Below the pieces are notes generated by a model, which made no database searches, was not told where the DNA came from, and worked only from the letters and a program-made list of their open reading frames with translations. Of a DNA stretch of 64,000 nucleotides, positions 21,984-30,435 are shown piece after piece. The stretch covers positions 62,001 to 126,000 of the forward strand of contig NZ_ACCB01000001.1 of the NCBI RefSeq assembly GCF_000173735.1. Direction: 5' to 3'. Both the position numbers and the translations under genes were made by a program. The DNA is from Yersinia aldovae ATCC 35236 (GTDB lineage: Bacteria > Pseudomonadota > Gammaproteobacteria > Enterobacterales > Enterobacteriaceae). Within the stretch, counting starts at the first letter, position 1. Each line of letters opens with the position of its first letter.

Positions 21984-22913
21984 ATGAAGCTGAAAAAAAT
22001 CATTATCGCCTCGCTTGCTATCTGTATGCTGCCATTGGGTGCTTATGCAAAAGACCTAAAAATTGGTGTGTCAATGGCCTATTTTGACGACAATTTTCTG
22101 ACAATCTTACGCCAGGCAATGCAAAATAAAATGAACGAAGAGGGTAACGTTTCTGGTCAATTTGAAGATGCAAAAGGTGATATTGCACAGCAAATCCAGC
22201 AGGTAGAAAACTTTGTCAGCCAAGGTGTCGATGCCATCATTTTGAACCCAGTGGATACGCAAGGGGTGAAATCGATGATCAAATTGGCTGAGCAGGCAAA
22301 AATCCCACTGGTTTTTGTCAATCGTCGGCCTGAGGCGACGTTGCCGGCAAGGATGGCCTATGTAGGTTCTGACTCTGAACTTGCTGGACGTTTACAGATG
22401 GAGGAATTAGCTAAACTGATGGGAGGGAAGGGTAATGTTATGATTTTAATGGGAGAACTTTCCAGTGAGGCTACCCGCGATAGAACTCGAGGCGTAGAGA
22501 AAGTAGCTGCTCAGTATCCCGAAATCCATATTATTGATAAACAAACAGCAAAATTCTTCCGCAAAGAAGCAGTTGATGTCACCACAGATTGGATTCTTTC
22601 TGGTCAGCAAATTGATGCGATTGCTTCGAATAATGATGAAATGGCGATCGGTGCAATTCTTGCTTTAAAACAAGCTAAGAAAAAAGGTGTGCTGATTGGT
22701 GGTATTGATGGCACGCCTGATGCTATTGAGTTTATTAAAAAAGGCGATCTTAATGTGAGTATTTTTCAGGATGCCAAAGGCCAGGGGGAAGGTGCGGTTG
22801 ACGCTGCAATCAAATTAGTCTCTGGGCAGAAAGTGGAAAGTAGCGTTATGATCCCATATCAATTAATTACCAAAGATAACTACCAGGATTTTTCCAATGA
22901 AAACAAGAAATGA
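21984..22913 (+). CDS. Periplasmic sugar-binding protein, RbsB-like (CUT2 family)
   Basis: The 309-residue protein has a signal peptide (MKLKKIIIASLAICMLPLGAYA, cut before KDLKIGVS). The two-lobed periplasmic binding protein fold of ribose/galactose binders follows. Typical segments are QVENFVSQGVDAIILNPVD, IPLVFVNRRPEA, RDRTRGVEKV, IASNNDEMAIGAI and GGIDGTPDAIEFIKKGDL. It delivers a monosaccharide or polyol to the permease encoded downstream. GAAGGG lies 6 bases before the ATG at 21984; a TTG at 21969 is less likely. The ligand is not evident; ribose itself is less likely because no rbsD or rbsK is present. A 211 bp gap with a hairpin separates it from the ATPase gene. Confidence 0.88.
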   Translation: MKLKKIIIASLAICMLPLGAYAKDLKIGVSMAYFDDNFLTILRQAMQNKMNEEGNVSGQFEDAKGDIAQQIQQVENFVSQGVDAIILNPVDTQGVKSMIKLAEQAKIPLVFVNRRPEATLPARMAYVGSDSELAGRLQMEELAKLMGGKGNVMILMGELSSEATRDRTRGVEKVAAQYPEIHIIDKQTAKFFRKEAVDVTTDWILSGQQIDAIASNNDEMAIGAILALKQAKKKGVLIGGIDGTPDAIEFIKKGDLNVSIFQDAKGQGEGAVDAAIKLVSGQKVESSVMIPYQLITKDNYQDFSNENKK

Positions 22914-23043
22914 TGTAATAATTAACACGGCTAAGAAGTTAATGAGTAAAATAGTCAAAAGTTTCAAGTGACGATACCTTTTAAATATTATTAAATTAAT
23001 TTAATAAATAGTGAGTGAAATCTATTTCCATAAATAGACAATG

Positions 23044-23078
23044 CCGTATTTATGACATTGGTCAAATAATAAATACGG
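23044..23078 (+). repeat. Intercistronic hairpin between binding-protein and ATPase genes
   Basis: CCGTATTTAT (23044-23053) and ATAAATACGG (23069-23078) form a perfect 10 bp stem with a 15-base loop. No T-run follows, so it is more likely an mRNA-stabilising or attenuating structure than a terminator. Such hairpins behind binding-protein genes often let them be expressed above the rest of the operon. Confidence 0.6.
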
Positions 23079-23124
23079 TATTACCCGACACTAAACTTGT
23101 TGGGATGACTCCGGAGATCATGAT

Positions 23125-24609
23125 ATGTATTCTTATATTCTCGAGGCCGAGGGTATCAGCAAGAAATTCCCTGGTGTCAAGGCGTTGAATAAAGTGGGCA
23201 TCAAAATAAAATCAGGTAGTGTCCATGCATTAATGGGAGAGAATGGCGCAGGAAAATCAACACTGATGAAGTGCTTGATTGGAATATATCATCCCGATGA
23301 AGGTACAATTAAAGTAAAGGGTAACATAGTTACCTTTAATGATACGTTAGATGCACTTCATGCGGGCATTGCCATGATCCATCAGGAATTAAATTTAGTT
23401 CCACATATGACGGTTGCTGAGAATATTTGGCTCGGGAGAGAACCTGTTCATTATGGGTTGGTTAATCACGACTTATTGAACAGGAAAACCAGTGAGCTAT
23501 TGCAACACCTTAATATCAAACTCCGGCCGGATATGATCGTTGGTGAATTAAACATTGCCAGCCAGCAGATGGTCGAAATTGCGAAAGCGGTTTCCTATGA
23601 TGCGGATGTATTAATCATGGATGAACCAACGTCAGCATTGACCGAAGGAGAAGTCTTTCATCTTTTTGCAATCATTAAAGAATTAAAACAACAAGGTAAG
23701 GGTATCATTTATATCAGCCATAAGATGGATGAAATTTTTGAGATTACTGATGAGGTGACTATTTTTCGTGATGGCACATTGGTCGCAAGCGATAAAACAG
23801 AAAACCTGACTAAACAGTCGTTAATTACCATGATGGTAGGCCGTGAACTTACGCATATGTTTCCTAAGTTTAACAGCAATATTGGTGAGGAAGTATTGCG
23901 CGTAACTAATTTGCGGCGTGATGGTGTGTTTCATGATATTTCCTTTGCTGTCAAACGAGGTGAAATCTTGGGGGTGGCAGGTCTGGTGGGGGCTGGTCGT
24001 AGTGAGGTTATGGAAAGCCTGTTTGGTATGCATCCGGCAGATGGCGGTGATGTTTTTATCGAGGGTTTATCGGTTCATATTGATTCTCCGTCAAAAGCCA
24101 TTGAACAAGGATTGGCCTTTTTGACCGAAGACCGTAAAAAATCAGGCTTATTTTTAGTTCTGTCTGTTGTTGAAAATATGAGTATTGTAAATCTTTCCGA
24201 ATATATTAATAAAAGAGGATTTGTCAGCCACGGAGAAATGGCGCAGGACTGCATGGAGCAAATAAATAGGCTTAATATTAAAACACCTACGATGGACCAA
24301 ATTATTAATAATTTGAGTGGGGGTAATCAACAAAAAGTTCTAATAGCACGTTGGTTGTTGGCTCAACCTAAAATACTTATTCTCGATGAGCCAACCAGAG
24401 GCATTGATGTTGGGGCGAAATCGGAAATTTATCGTTTGATCAGCGAACTGGCAAATCGTGGTGTTGCTATTATTTTAGTCTCTTCCGAATTGCCTGAAAT
24501 ACTGGGGATGAGTGATAGAATCATGGTGATGCATGGTGGTCACATTACAGGGATATTAGACCAAAAAGATGCCAGCCAAGAAAGAATAATGGCGCTTGCT
24601 TCTCAATAA
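23125..24609 (+). CDS. Sugar ABC transporter ATP-binding protein, RbsA/MglA-like
   Basis: The 494-residue protein holds two ABC domains in tandem, as in RbsA and MglA. The first has Walker A (GENGAGKSTLMKC), signature (LNIASQQMVEIAKAV) and Walker B (VLIMDEPTSAL). The second has the degenerate Walker A (GLVGAGRSEVMESL) normal for CUT2 ATPases, with LSGGNQQKVLIARWL and LILDEPTRGIDVGAK. It powers sugar import at the cytoplasmic face. CGGAG lies 8 bases before the ATG. The permease gene follows after 16 bases. Confidence 0.93.
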   Translation: MYSYILEAEGISKKFPGVKALNKVGIKIKSGSVHALMGENGAGKSTLMKCLIGIYHPDEGTIKVKGNIVTFNDTLDALHAGIAMIHQELNLVPHMTVAENIWLGREPVHYGLVNHDLLNRKTSELLQHLNIKLRPDMIVGELNIASQQMVEIAKAVSYDADVLIMDEPTSALTEGEVFHLFAIIKELKQQGKGIIYISHKMDEIFEITDEVTIFRDGTLVASDKTENLTKQSLITMMVGRELTHMFPKFNSNIGEEVLRVTNLRRDGVFHDISFAVKRGEILGVAGLVGAGRSEVMESLFGMHPADGGDVFIEGLSVHIDSPSKAIEQGLAFLTEDRKKSGLFLVLSVVENMSIVNLSEYINKRGFVSHGEMAQDCMEQINRLNIKTPTMDQIINNLSGGNQQKVLIARWLLAQPKILILDEPTRGIDVGAKSEIYRLISELANRGVAIILVSSELPEILGMSDRIMVMHGGHITGILDQKDASQERIMALASQ

Positions 24610-24625
24610 TAACAGAAAGGTTACA

Positions 24626-25669
24626 ATGATGAGTAATGTTAAAATTGATAACGTTATAGTTAATGAGCCAACCCAAAAACATTCATTCATGTTAGGTCTG
24701 AAGGGGAGGTTGCCTAAAGATACCGGTATTTTTATTGTGATGATAGGTATCGCACTAGTTTTTGAACTGCTTGGCTGGTTTATTCGTGAACAGTCATTTT
24801 TATTAAATCCGAACAGGTTATTATTGATTGTATTGCAGGTGGCGATCATTGGTATTATTGCTGTTGGGGTTACACAAGTTATTATTACTACAGGTATTGA
24901 TTTGTCGTCAGGTTCTTTGATTGCGCTTACCGCCGTTGTTGCGGCAAGCCTGGCGCAAACATCCGATAGTATATCACCGATGTATCCACACTTGCTGGAT
25001 TTACCCGCAGCTATCCCTATTACTGCCGGTATTGGGGTGGGTATTTTGTGCGGGTTTATTAATGGTTTTTTGATAACCCGTACCGGAATCCCCCCTTTTA
25101 TTGCGACTCTTGGGATGATGGTTTCAGCTCGTGGACTGGCTCAGTATTATACCAAAGGCAATCCGGTTAGTTTTCTTTCAGATGAGTTTACTGTAATCGG
25201 TCAGGGTGCGATGCCGGTTATTATTTTTCTTGTGGTCGCGGTTATTTTCCACATTGCACTTAAACATACCCGCTACGGGAAGTATGTCTATGCCATCGGT
25301 GGCAACATGATTTCCGCAAAAGTCTCCGGTATTAACGTTAATAAGTATTTGGTCACAGTTTATACTATCGCAGGGGGCCTGGCGGGTCTGGCAGGTGTGG
25401 TATTGGCTGCCCGGGTGAGCAGTGGGCAGTCCAGTATGGGTCAGTCTTATGAATTGGATGCAATTGCAGCGGCAGTTATTGGTGGCAGCAGTTTGATGGG
25501 AGGGGTTGGCAGGATCACCGGCACTGTCATTGGGGCGGTGATCCTGGGGCTGATTAAGAGCGGTTTCACTTTTATTGGCGTCGACTCATACATCCAAGAC
25601 ATCATAAAAGGGATGATTATTGTCAGCGCAGTCGCCATAGATATGCATCGTAATCGTAAGAAACGATAG
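24626..25669 (+). CDS. Sugar ABC transporter permease, RbsC-like
   Basis: The 347-residue, highly hydrophobic protein has the BPD_transp_2 layout of RbsC, MglC and XylH. Marks are VGVTQVIITTGIDLSSGSLIAL, TRTGIPPFIATLGMM, YAIGGNMISAKVSGINV and YELDAIAAAVIGGSSLMGGVG. About nine to ten membrane spans form the channel with the ATPase. AAAGG lies 5 bases before the first of two adjacent ATG codons (24626, 24629). It ends about 40 bases before a converging regulator remnant. It is clearly part of the same unit as the genes at 21984 and 23125. Confidence 0.92.
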   Translation: MMSNVKIDNVIVNEPTQKHSFMLGLKGRLPKDTGIFIVMIGIALVFELLGWFIREQSFLLNPNRLLLIVLQVAIIGIIAVGVTQVIITTGIDLSSGSLIALTAVVAASLAQTSDSISPMYPHLLDLPAAIPITAGIGVGILCGFINGFLITRTGIPPFIATLGMMVSARGLAQYYTKGNPVSFLSDEFTVIGQGAMPVIIFLVVAVIFHIALKHTRYGKYVYAIGGNMISAKVSGINVNKYLVTVYTIAGGLAGLAGVVLAARVSSGQSSMGQSYELDAIAAAVIGGSSLMGGVGRITGTVIGAVILGLIKSGFTFIGVDSYIQDIIKGMIIVSAVAIDMHRNRKKR

Positions 25670-25711
25670 TTATGCCGAGTCATACCAGACAAGCCGTTGC
25701 TTGTCTGGCTG

Positions 25712-26029
25712 TTATTTACTCAGTTCAAACCAATCAGTATCACGGGTGGCTATAGTGGCCAGCGTTGATACCATTTCAATCAGGTGCAGGTGGATAGCCT
25801 CTTTAGCAGCATTCTGATCGCGCTGTTCTAGCGAACGATAAATTTTATAATGCTGCTCAATCAGACTCTCTGGTGAGGACTCATCAGCCAGTCTCATAAA
25901 ACAGGCTCTATCCATCGTGGCTTTAATACTTTTGATAGCCTCCCACGCCAACGTGCAGTTTGCGATTCCAGTAACGGTGCGATGGAACGCGTCATCCAGC
26001 CCTAAAAACTCTCGAATGGTAAAATGCAA
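25712..26029 (-). pseudogene. Remnant of a GntR/FadR-type regulator (FCD domain only)
   Basis: The 105 codons match the C-terminal FCD ligand domain of FadR-subfamily regulators (LGLDDAFHRTVTGIANC, SLIEQHYKIYRSLEQRDQNAAKEA, HLHLIEM). The N-terminal winged helix is absent. Only 211 bases separate the fragment from the diverging gene at 26241. I read all three minus-strand frames there without finding a DNA-binding motif; a stop lies 12 codons upstream in frame. The only start is a TTG. FCD regulators usually control sugar-acid catabolism, so this was probably the local regulator of the transporter and isomerase. As it stands it cannot bind DNA. Confidence 0.75.
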
Positions 26030-26240
26030 ATGTGCGGGCCATAGAAAGCCGTACAGTTACTGCACTTGTTTGGGGCGGATTTGACCATCTGTAACCAGGC
26101 GAATATATCTATTTGTGACTATTATAAAACATCCTTTCATTAAAATTGAAATTTTGTTTCCAAGTTGCTATGGTCTGCACAGTCAAGTCTAACTATCATA
26201 CCCAATGGGCTGTAGCTTGTTGGCGCAAAGGAGATAACAA

Positions 26241-26885
26241 ATGAAAATCGCACTGATGATGGAGAATAGCCAGGCCGGTAAAAACGCGATAATTCTTAAA
26301 GAGTTAAATGCGGTCGCTGCGGAGAAATCATACCCGGTATACAACGTTGGGATGAGTGATGAGAAAGATCACCACTTGACTTACATTCATCTGGGTATCA
26401 TGGCCAGTATTTTGTTAAATGCCAAAGCGGTCGATTTTGTCGTTACCGGCTGTGGCACTGGTCAGGGCGCAATGATGTCATTAAATATTCACCCTGGCGT
26501 GATATGTGGCTATTGTATCGATCCTGCGGATGCTTTCCTGTTTGCTCAAATCAACAACGGCAATGCGTTATCTCTGCCATTTGCCAAAGGTTTTGGTTGG
26601 GGTGCGGAATTAAATGTGCGTTATATCTTTGAAAAAGCATTTACCGGCGTGAAAGGCGAAGGTTACCCACTGGATCGTAAAGAGCCGCAAGTTCGTAATG
26701 CGAGTATTTTAAATCAAGTGAAAGCTGCGGTGGTGAAAGAGAATTATCTGGATACACTGCGTGCCATTGATCCCGAATTGGTGAGAACTGCGGTGAGTGG
26801 CGAGCGTTTTCAGCAGTGTTTCTTGGAAAATTGTCAGAATAAAGAGATCGAAACTTTCGTAAAGGGTGTTCTGGGATTACAGTAG
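26241..26885 (+). CDS. RpiB/LacA/LacB-family sugar isomerase, DhuI-like
   Basis: This 214-residue protein begins MKIALMMENSQAGKN. It carries the family core VDFVVTGCGTGQGAMMSLN, then NGNALSLPFAKGFGWGAELN and a C-terminal helical part that RpiB (about 150 residues) lacks. From memory the long form matches the streptococcal isomerase DhuI, which acts on 4-deoxy-5-keto-uronates from glycosaminoglycan breakdown; that link is similarity only. AAGGAG lies 8 bases before the ATG. Its neighbours, a CUT2 importer and an FCD regulator remnant, suggest sugar or sugar-acid catabolism. Other family substrates (ribose-5-P, galactose-6-P, erythrose-4-P) remain possible. Confidence 0.78.
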   Translation: MKIALMMENSQAGKNAIILKELNAVAAEKSYPVYNVGMSDEKDHHLTYIHLGIMASILLNAKAVDFVVTGCGTGQGAMMSLNIHPGVICGYCIDPADAFLFAQINNGNALSLPFAKGFGWGAELNVRYIFEKAFTGVKGEGYPLDRKEPQVRNASILNQVKAAVVKENYLDTLRAIDPELVRTAVSGERFQQCFLENCQNKEIETFVKGVLGLQ

Positions 26886-26901
26886 AACAATAGCGCTAAG
26901 A

Positions 26902-26927
26902 AAAAGGCTCCTGATTAGGAGCCTTTT
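26902..26927. terminator. Bidirectional terminator between isomerase gene and actS
   Basis: AAAAGGCTCC (26902-26911) and GGAGCCTTTT (26918-26927) form a 10 bp perfect stem with a 6-base loop. T-tracts follow on both strands, so it can serve the isomerase gene (plus) and actS (minus). Confidence 0.85.
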
Positions 26928-26978
26928 GCTTTTTGGGATATTACCCGGTGACATGCTGGTTGAAAACGTTGTAACCCG

Positions 26979-27716
26979 TTAGCATTTGGGCTGTGTCCCT
27001 TGCGGTGGCAGATAACGTAGCGGATCAAGTGCGGTGGCACGGTAACGGATTTGGAAGTGCAACATTATAGTGTCGCTTCCAGTGCTACCCATTGTCGCAA
27101 TTTTTTGCCCAGCTTTTACATCCTGCGCATTTTTTACCAACAGGGTGTCGTTATGAGCGTAAGCTGTGATGAAATCATTGCCGTGTTTAATCATTATTAG
27201 ATTGCCATAACCACGCAGTTGATTTCCTACATACACCACACGCCCTTTGGCAGAAGCGTATACGGGTTGTCCACGTTTACCTGCAATATCAATCCCTTTA
27301 TTACCGCCATCGGCGCTGGAGTATCTTGATATTACCTGGCCGTTGGTTGGCCAATACCAGCAACGATTAGCACCCGGTGGTGGAGCCGCTTGCGCGACAG
27401 TGCTGCTGGAAGATTTACGCTTAGTCGACGTCAGCCGCCCTGATGAGGTGGAACTACCGAGCTGAATTTTTTGCCCGACTTCCAGTGTATAGGGTGGGCG
27501 AAGCTTGTTGATTCGCGCCAGGTCACTCACTTCGCTGTCACTGATCCACGCGATAAAATAAAGTGTATCACCGCGTTGAACCGTATACGTTTTATCGTTA
27601 TAGCTGCCTTTCGGTAACGTGGCATAGTCACGATTAGATTTGTTTGAGCACCCAGCCAATAGCAAAATAGCCATTGCATATATTGCATATATTGCAAATT
27701 GTGGCCACAACTGCAT
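26979..27716 (-). CDS. actS: LysM/M23 lipoprotein, amidase activator ActS (YgeR)
   Basis: The 245-residue protein has a lipoprotein signal ending LLLAGC (Cys23), a LysM peptidoglycan-binding domain (YTVQRGDTLYFIAW, LEVGQKIQL) and a C-terminal M23/LytM domain (NKGIDIAGKRGQPVYA, GYGNLIMIKHGNDFITAYAHND, LHFQIRYRATALDPLRYL). E. coli YgeR/ActS is an outer-membrane lipoprotein that activates cell-wall amidases at division and has a degenerate protease site; the end TQPKC matches it. I start at 27716 because AGGAG precedes that ATG; an ATG at 27734 is in frame. A 9-base unit (ATTGCATAT) is repeated within the signal-peptide codons. Confidence 0.87.
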   Translation of the reverse strand: MQLWPQFAIYAIYAMAILLLAGCSNKSNRDYATLPKGSYNDKTYTVQRGDTLYFIAWISDSEVSDLARINKLRPPYTLEVGQKIQLGSSTSSGRLTSTKRKSSSSTVAQAAPPPGANRCWYWPTNGQVISRYSSADGGNKGIDIAGKRGQPVYASAKGRVVYVGNQLRGYGNLIMIKHGNDFITAYAHNDTLLVKNAQDVKAGQKIATMGSTGSDTIMLHFQIRYRATALDPLRYLPPQGTQPKC

Positions 27717-28135
27717 TCTACTCCTCGTGTTCAAAACGTTTCCTTTATCATCGTGATATCAAACTCCCTCAGCCCACTATATTACCATTTGAATGATAAG
27801 CGTCAAAAGCCTGAACAAGTCTATCATTGTAGTCACCGACGCCAATAAATTTAACTGCTTCAACCCGCATAAATTATTGATACCCCGAATAGAACTGGGT
27901 TATTACCGATAAAGGCCTTGCTGTGGCGGGTTTGGATGGATTAGGTCATGGCGGCATTGCAGTGATTTTCGCCTGACAGTTCCCAGCACACCCGCGCAGC
28001 AAAAATAAAAAACGCAGTATTCTGCGGTTATTGAGTGAGTAACCGCTTTAATATTCATATGTGATTTTACGAATGTATTATTGATTTTGTTTTTATGCGG
28101 AGTATCCTGTGCCTGATCCAATTATGGAGGCCATG
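27717..28135. other. Region between actS and arsR, with overlapping hairpins
   Basis: No gene is seen. CGCAG/CTGCG (28012-28026) forms a short stem that on the minus strand is followed by TTTTTTATTTTTG, a terminator-like arrangement. It overlaps a second stem, GCGGTTA/TAACCGC (about 28025-28046), so only one can form at a time. No minus-strand gene enters this region to explain a terminator. The ars promoter and operator lie after it. Confidence 0.45.
28055..28069. promoter_or_regulatory. Putative ArsR operator
   Basis: TCATATGTGATTTTA resembles the ArsR site of the E. coli chromosomal ars operon (TCAT-N7-TTTG type). It lies about 70 bases before arsR, where the promoter is expected. Confidence 0.5.
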
Positions 28136-28486
28136 ATGCTTTTAACGCCACTACAACTTTTCAAAAACTTATCCGATGAAACGCGTCTGGGTATTGTCCT
28201 GCTGCTCAAAGAGATGGGTGAACTGTGCGTATGTGATCTCTGTACGGCACTTGATGAACCTCAACCCAAGATTTCACGCCATTTGGCGATGCTAAGAGAG
28301 TGTGGATTGCTGCTGGATCGTAAGCAGGGGAAATGGGTGCATTATCGTCTCTCACCACATATTCCTTCGTGGTCAGCGCAGGTGATAGAGCAAGCCTGGT
28401 TAAGTCAACAGGACAACATTCAGGTCATCGCGCGGAAGCTGACTGTCGCTAATGGTGCTACCCGCAGTAAAACGATCTGTTTATAA
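28136..28486 (+). CDS. arsR: Arsenic-responsive repressor ArsR
   Basis: The 116-residue protein is an ArsR/SmtB winged helix: QLFKNLSDETRLGIVLLL, the arsenite-binding ELCVCDLC, and the recognition helix QPKISRHLAMLRECGLLL. Binding of As(III) by the cysteines releases DNA. It matches E. coli ArsR (117 residues) nearly end to end. I prefer the ATG at 28136, 5 bases after GGAGG; ATG codons at 28124 and 28133 are in frame. The last codons and stop fall within the first of three 16-base tandem repeats. Confidence 0.92.
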   Translation: MLLTPLQLFKNLSDETRLGIVLLLKEMGELCVCDLCTALDEPQPKISRHLAMLRECGLLLDRKQGKWVHYRLSPHIPSWSAQVIEQAWLSQQDNIQVIARKLTVANGATRSKTICL

Positions 28487-28522
28487 AGCTATCTGTTTAT
28501 AAAACTATCTGTTTCCAAGACT
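28475..28522 (+). repeat. Three 16-base tandem repeats between arsR and arsB
   Basis: ATCTGTTTATAAAGCT, ATCTGTTTATAAAACT and ATCTGTTTCCAAGACT follow each other at 28475, 28491 and 28507. The first two differ at one base and the third at four from the second. The first unit contains the arsR stop codon, so the array probably grew by duplication of the arsR 3' end. Confidence 0.85.
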
Positions 28523-28580
28523 ACTTTCATCTAAAAAGCTTGTCGATATATATTCGAAATTTCATATGTATGGGGGTTTT

Positions 28581-29870
28581 ATGTTACTGGCGGGAGCAAT
28601 ATTCATTCTGACAATCGTACTGGTCATCTGGCAACCTAAAGGGCTGGGTATCGGGTGGAGTGCGACATTTGGCGCAGTGTTAGCCTTGCTCTCTGGGGTG
28701 GTTCATCTTGGCGATATTCCGGTGGTATGGAATATTGTTTGGAATGCGACCGCTACCTTTGTGGCAGTGATAATCATTAGCTTATTACTTGATGAATCTG
28801 GTTTTTTTGAGTGGGCCGCGCTGCACGTATCCCGCTGGGGTAGGGGGCGTGGGCGATTATTGTTCACCTATATTGTGCTATTGGGTGCCGCTGTTGCTGC
28901 TCTGTTTGCAAACGACGGTGCAGCGCTTATTCTAACTCCCATTGTCATTGCGATGCTACTGGCGCTTGGTTTTAGTAAAGGAACAACCTTGGCGTTTGTT
29001 ATGGCCGCAGGGTTTATTGCAGATACTGCAAGCCTGCCGTTGATTGTGTCTAATTTGGTGAATATCGTCTCTGCCGATTTCTTTAAACTCGGTTTTAGTG
29101 AGTATGCCGCGGTAATGGTGCCAGTAGATATCGCTGCCATTATCGCAACGCTCATTATGTTACATCTATTCTTTCGTAAGGATATTCCGGCAACCTATGA
29201 ACTCTCACGGCTGAAAGCGCCAGTCGACGCGATAAAAGACCCTGCGACATTCAAAACTGGCTGGGTGGTTCTGGTTTTACTGCTGGTTGGTTTCTTCGTT
29301 CTTGAGCCATTGGGGATTCCAGTTAGCGCAATTGCGGCAACGGGTGCAATCATTTTGTTTGTTGTAGCGAAAAAAGGACATGCAATCAATACCGGTAAGG
29401 TTTTGCGTGGTGCGCCCTGGCAAATTGTGATTTTTTCACTCGGCATGTATTTAGTGGTCTATGGTTTGCGCAATGCGGGGCTGACGAACTATCTGTCTGG
29501 CGTATTTAATCAACTTGCAGAACATGGACTGTGGGGGGCCACATTGGGTACCGGTTTCCTGACAGCGTTTTTATCTTCGATTATGAATAATATGCCGACG
29601 GTACTGGTGGGAGCCTTATCCATTGAGGGTAGCTCGGCTTCCGGTGTTATCAAGGAAGCGATGATTTATGCCAATGTGATTGGTTGCGATCTGGGTCCAA
29701 AAATTACTCCGATTGGTAGCCTGGCGACGCTGCTTTGGCTGCATGTGTTATCGCAAAAGAACATGAAAATAACCTGGGGATACTACTTCCGCACCGGGAT
29801 TATCATGACCCTACCTGTGCTATTTGTCACGCTGACCGCGCTGGCGCTACGTCTTTCTTTCAATCTGTAA
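28581..29870 (+). CDS. arsB: Arsenite efflux permease ArsB
   Basis: The 429-residue inner-membrane transporter, with about 12 spans, matches E. coli ArsB in length and in long stretches such as [35 protein letters not shown] and [16 protein letters not shown]. It exports arsenite and antimonite in exchange for protons. I start it at 28581 (MLLAGAIF), as in E. coli, although an ATG at 28566 is in frame; the Shine-Dalgarno sequence GGGGG lies between. It is separated from arsR by the tandem repeats. No arsA is present, so transport depends on the proton gradient. Confidence 0.95.
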   Translation: MLLAGAIFILTIVLVIWQPKGLGIGWSATFGAVLALLSGVVHLGDIPVVWNIVWNATATFVAVIIISLLLDESGFFEWAALHVSRWGRGRGRLLFTYIVLLGAAVAALFANDGAALILTPIVIAMLLALGFSKGTTLAFVMAAGFIADTASLPLIVSNLVNIVSADFFKLGFSEYAAVMVPVDIAAIIATLIMLHLFFRKDIPATYELSRLKAPVDAIKDPATFKTGWVVLVLLLVGFFVLEPLGIPVSAIAATGAIILFVVAKKGHAINTGKVLRGAPWQIVIFSLGMYLVVYGLRNAGLTNYLSGVFNQLAEHGLWGATLGTGFLTAFLSSIMNNMPTVLVGALSIEGSSASGVIKEAMIYANVIGCDLGPKITPIGSLATLLWLHVLSQKNMKITWGYYFRTGIIMTLPVLFVTLTALALRLSFNL

Positions 29871-29882
29871 TGAGATGCTGAT

Positions 29883-30278
29883 ATGAGCAACATAACCCTT
29901 TACCACAATCCAGCTTGCGGTACGTCCCGCAATACGTTAGAGCTTATCCGCAACAGCGGTATAGAGCCTACGATTATTTATTATCTCGACACACCACCGA
30001 GCCGCGATGAATTGGTGAAACTTATTGCAGACATGGGCATCGCGGTAGAAGCATTGTTGCGTAAGAACGTTGAACCATATGAACAACTGGGTTTATCAGA
30101 AGGTTTGTTCACAGATGATCAACTGCTCGACTTTATGTTGCAGCACCCGATTCTGATTAACCGACCAATTGTAGTCACGCCAATCGGAACCCGCTTATGC
30201 CGCCCTTCTGAGGTGGTCCTCGCTATCTTGCCTGAAACGCAGAAGGGGAATTTATTAAAGAGGATGGCGAAAAAGTGA
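29883..30278 (+). CDS. arsC: Arsenate reductase ArsC (glutaredoxin-coupled)
   Basis: The 131-residue protein carries the R773-type active site HNPACGTSRNTLELI, with catalytic Cys12, and the arginines of TPIGTRLCRPSEVV. It reduces arsenate to arsenite with glutathione and glutaredoxin, feeding ArsB. It is about ten residues shorter than E. coli ArsC at the C-terminus, which should not matter for catalysis. It starts 12 bases after arsB and closes the arsRBC operon. Confidence 0.94.
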   Translation: MSNITLYHNPACGTSRNTLELIRNSGIEPTIIYYLDTPPSRDELVKLIADMGIAVEALLRKNVEPYEQLGLSEGLFTDDQLLDFMLQHPILINRPIVVTPIGTRLCRPSEVVLAILPETQKGNLLKRMAKK

Positions 30279-30311
30279 TTGATGAGTTCGGTAAACGGGT
30301 TAAATGACTTG

Positions 30312-30337
30312 AAAGGGGCATTTCGCCCCTTTGTTTT
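30312..30337 (+). terminator. ars operon terminator
   Basis: AAAGGGGC (30312-30319) and GCCCCTTT (30325-30332) form a stem with a 5-base loop followed by GTTTT, 34 bases after the arsC stop. Confidence 0.8.
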
Positions 30338-30435
30338 ATGATTCAGCCTGCTGGCCTTTTAACATTATTCGTGTCGCGTCTATGTGTTTTTCTGTCTTTG
30401 TGGTTAATCCTAAGATGCCAATAGAAACAACATAG

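Noticed and set aside
21984-25669. Assignment of the sugar transporter as the ribose system rbsBAC
   Set aside because: rbsD, rbsK and rbsR are absent, and the neighbouring isomerase points to another substrate. Only the CUT2 family is claimed.
26030-26240. A frameshifted DNA-binding domain for the FCD regulator remnant
   Set aside because: All three minus-strand frames were read; none shows a GntR winged-helix pattern, and the space is too short for one.
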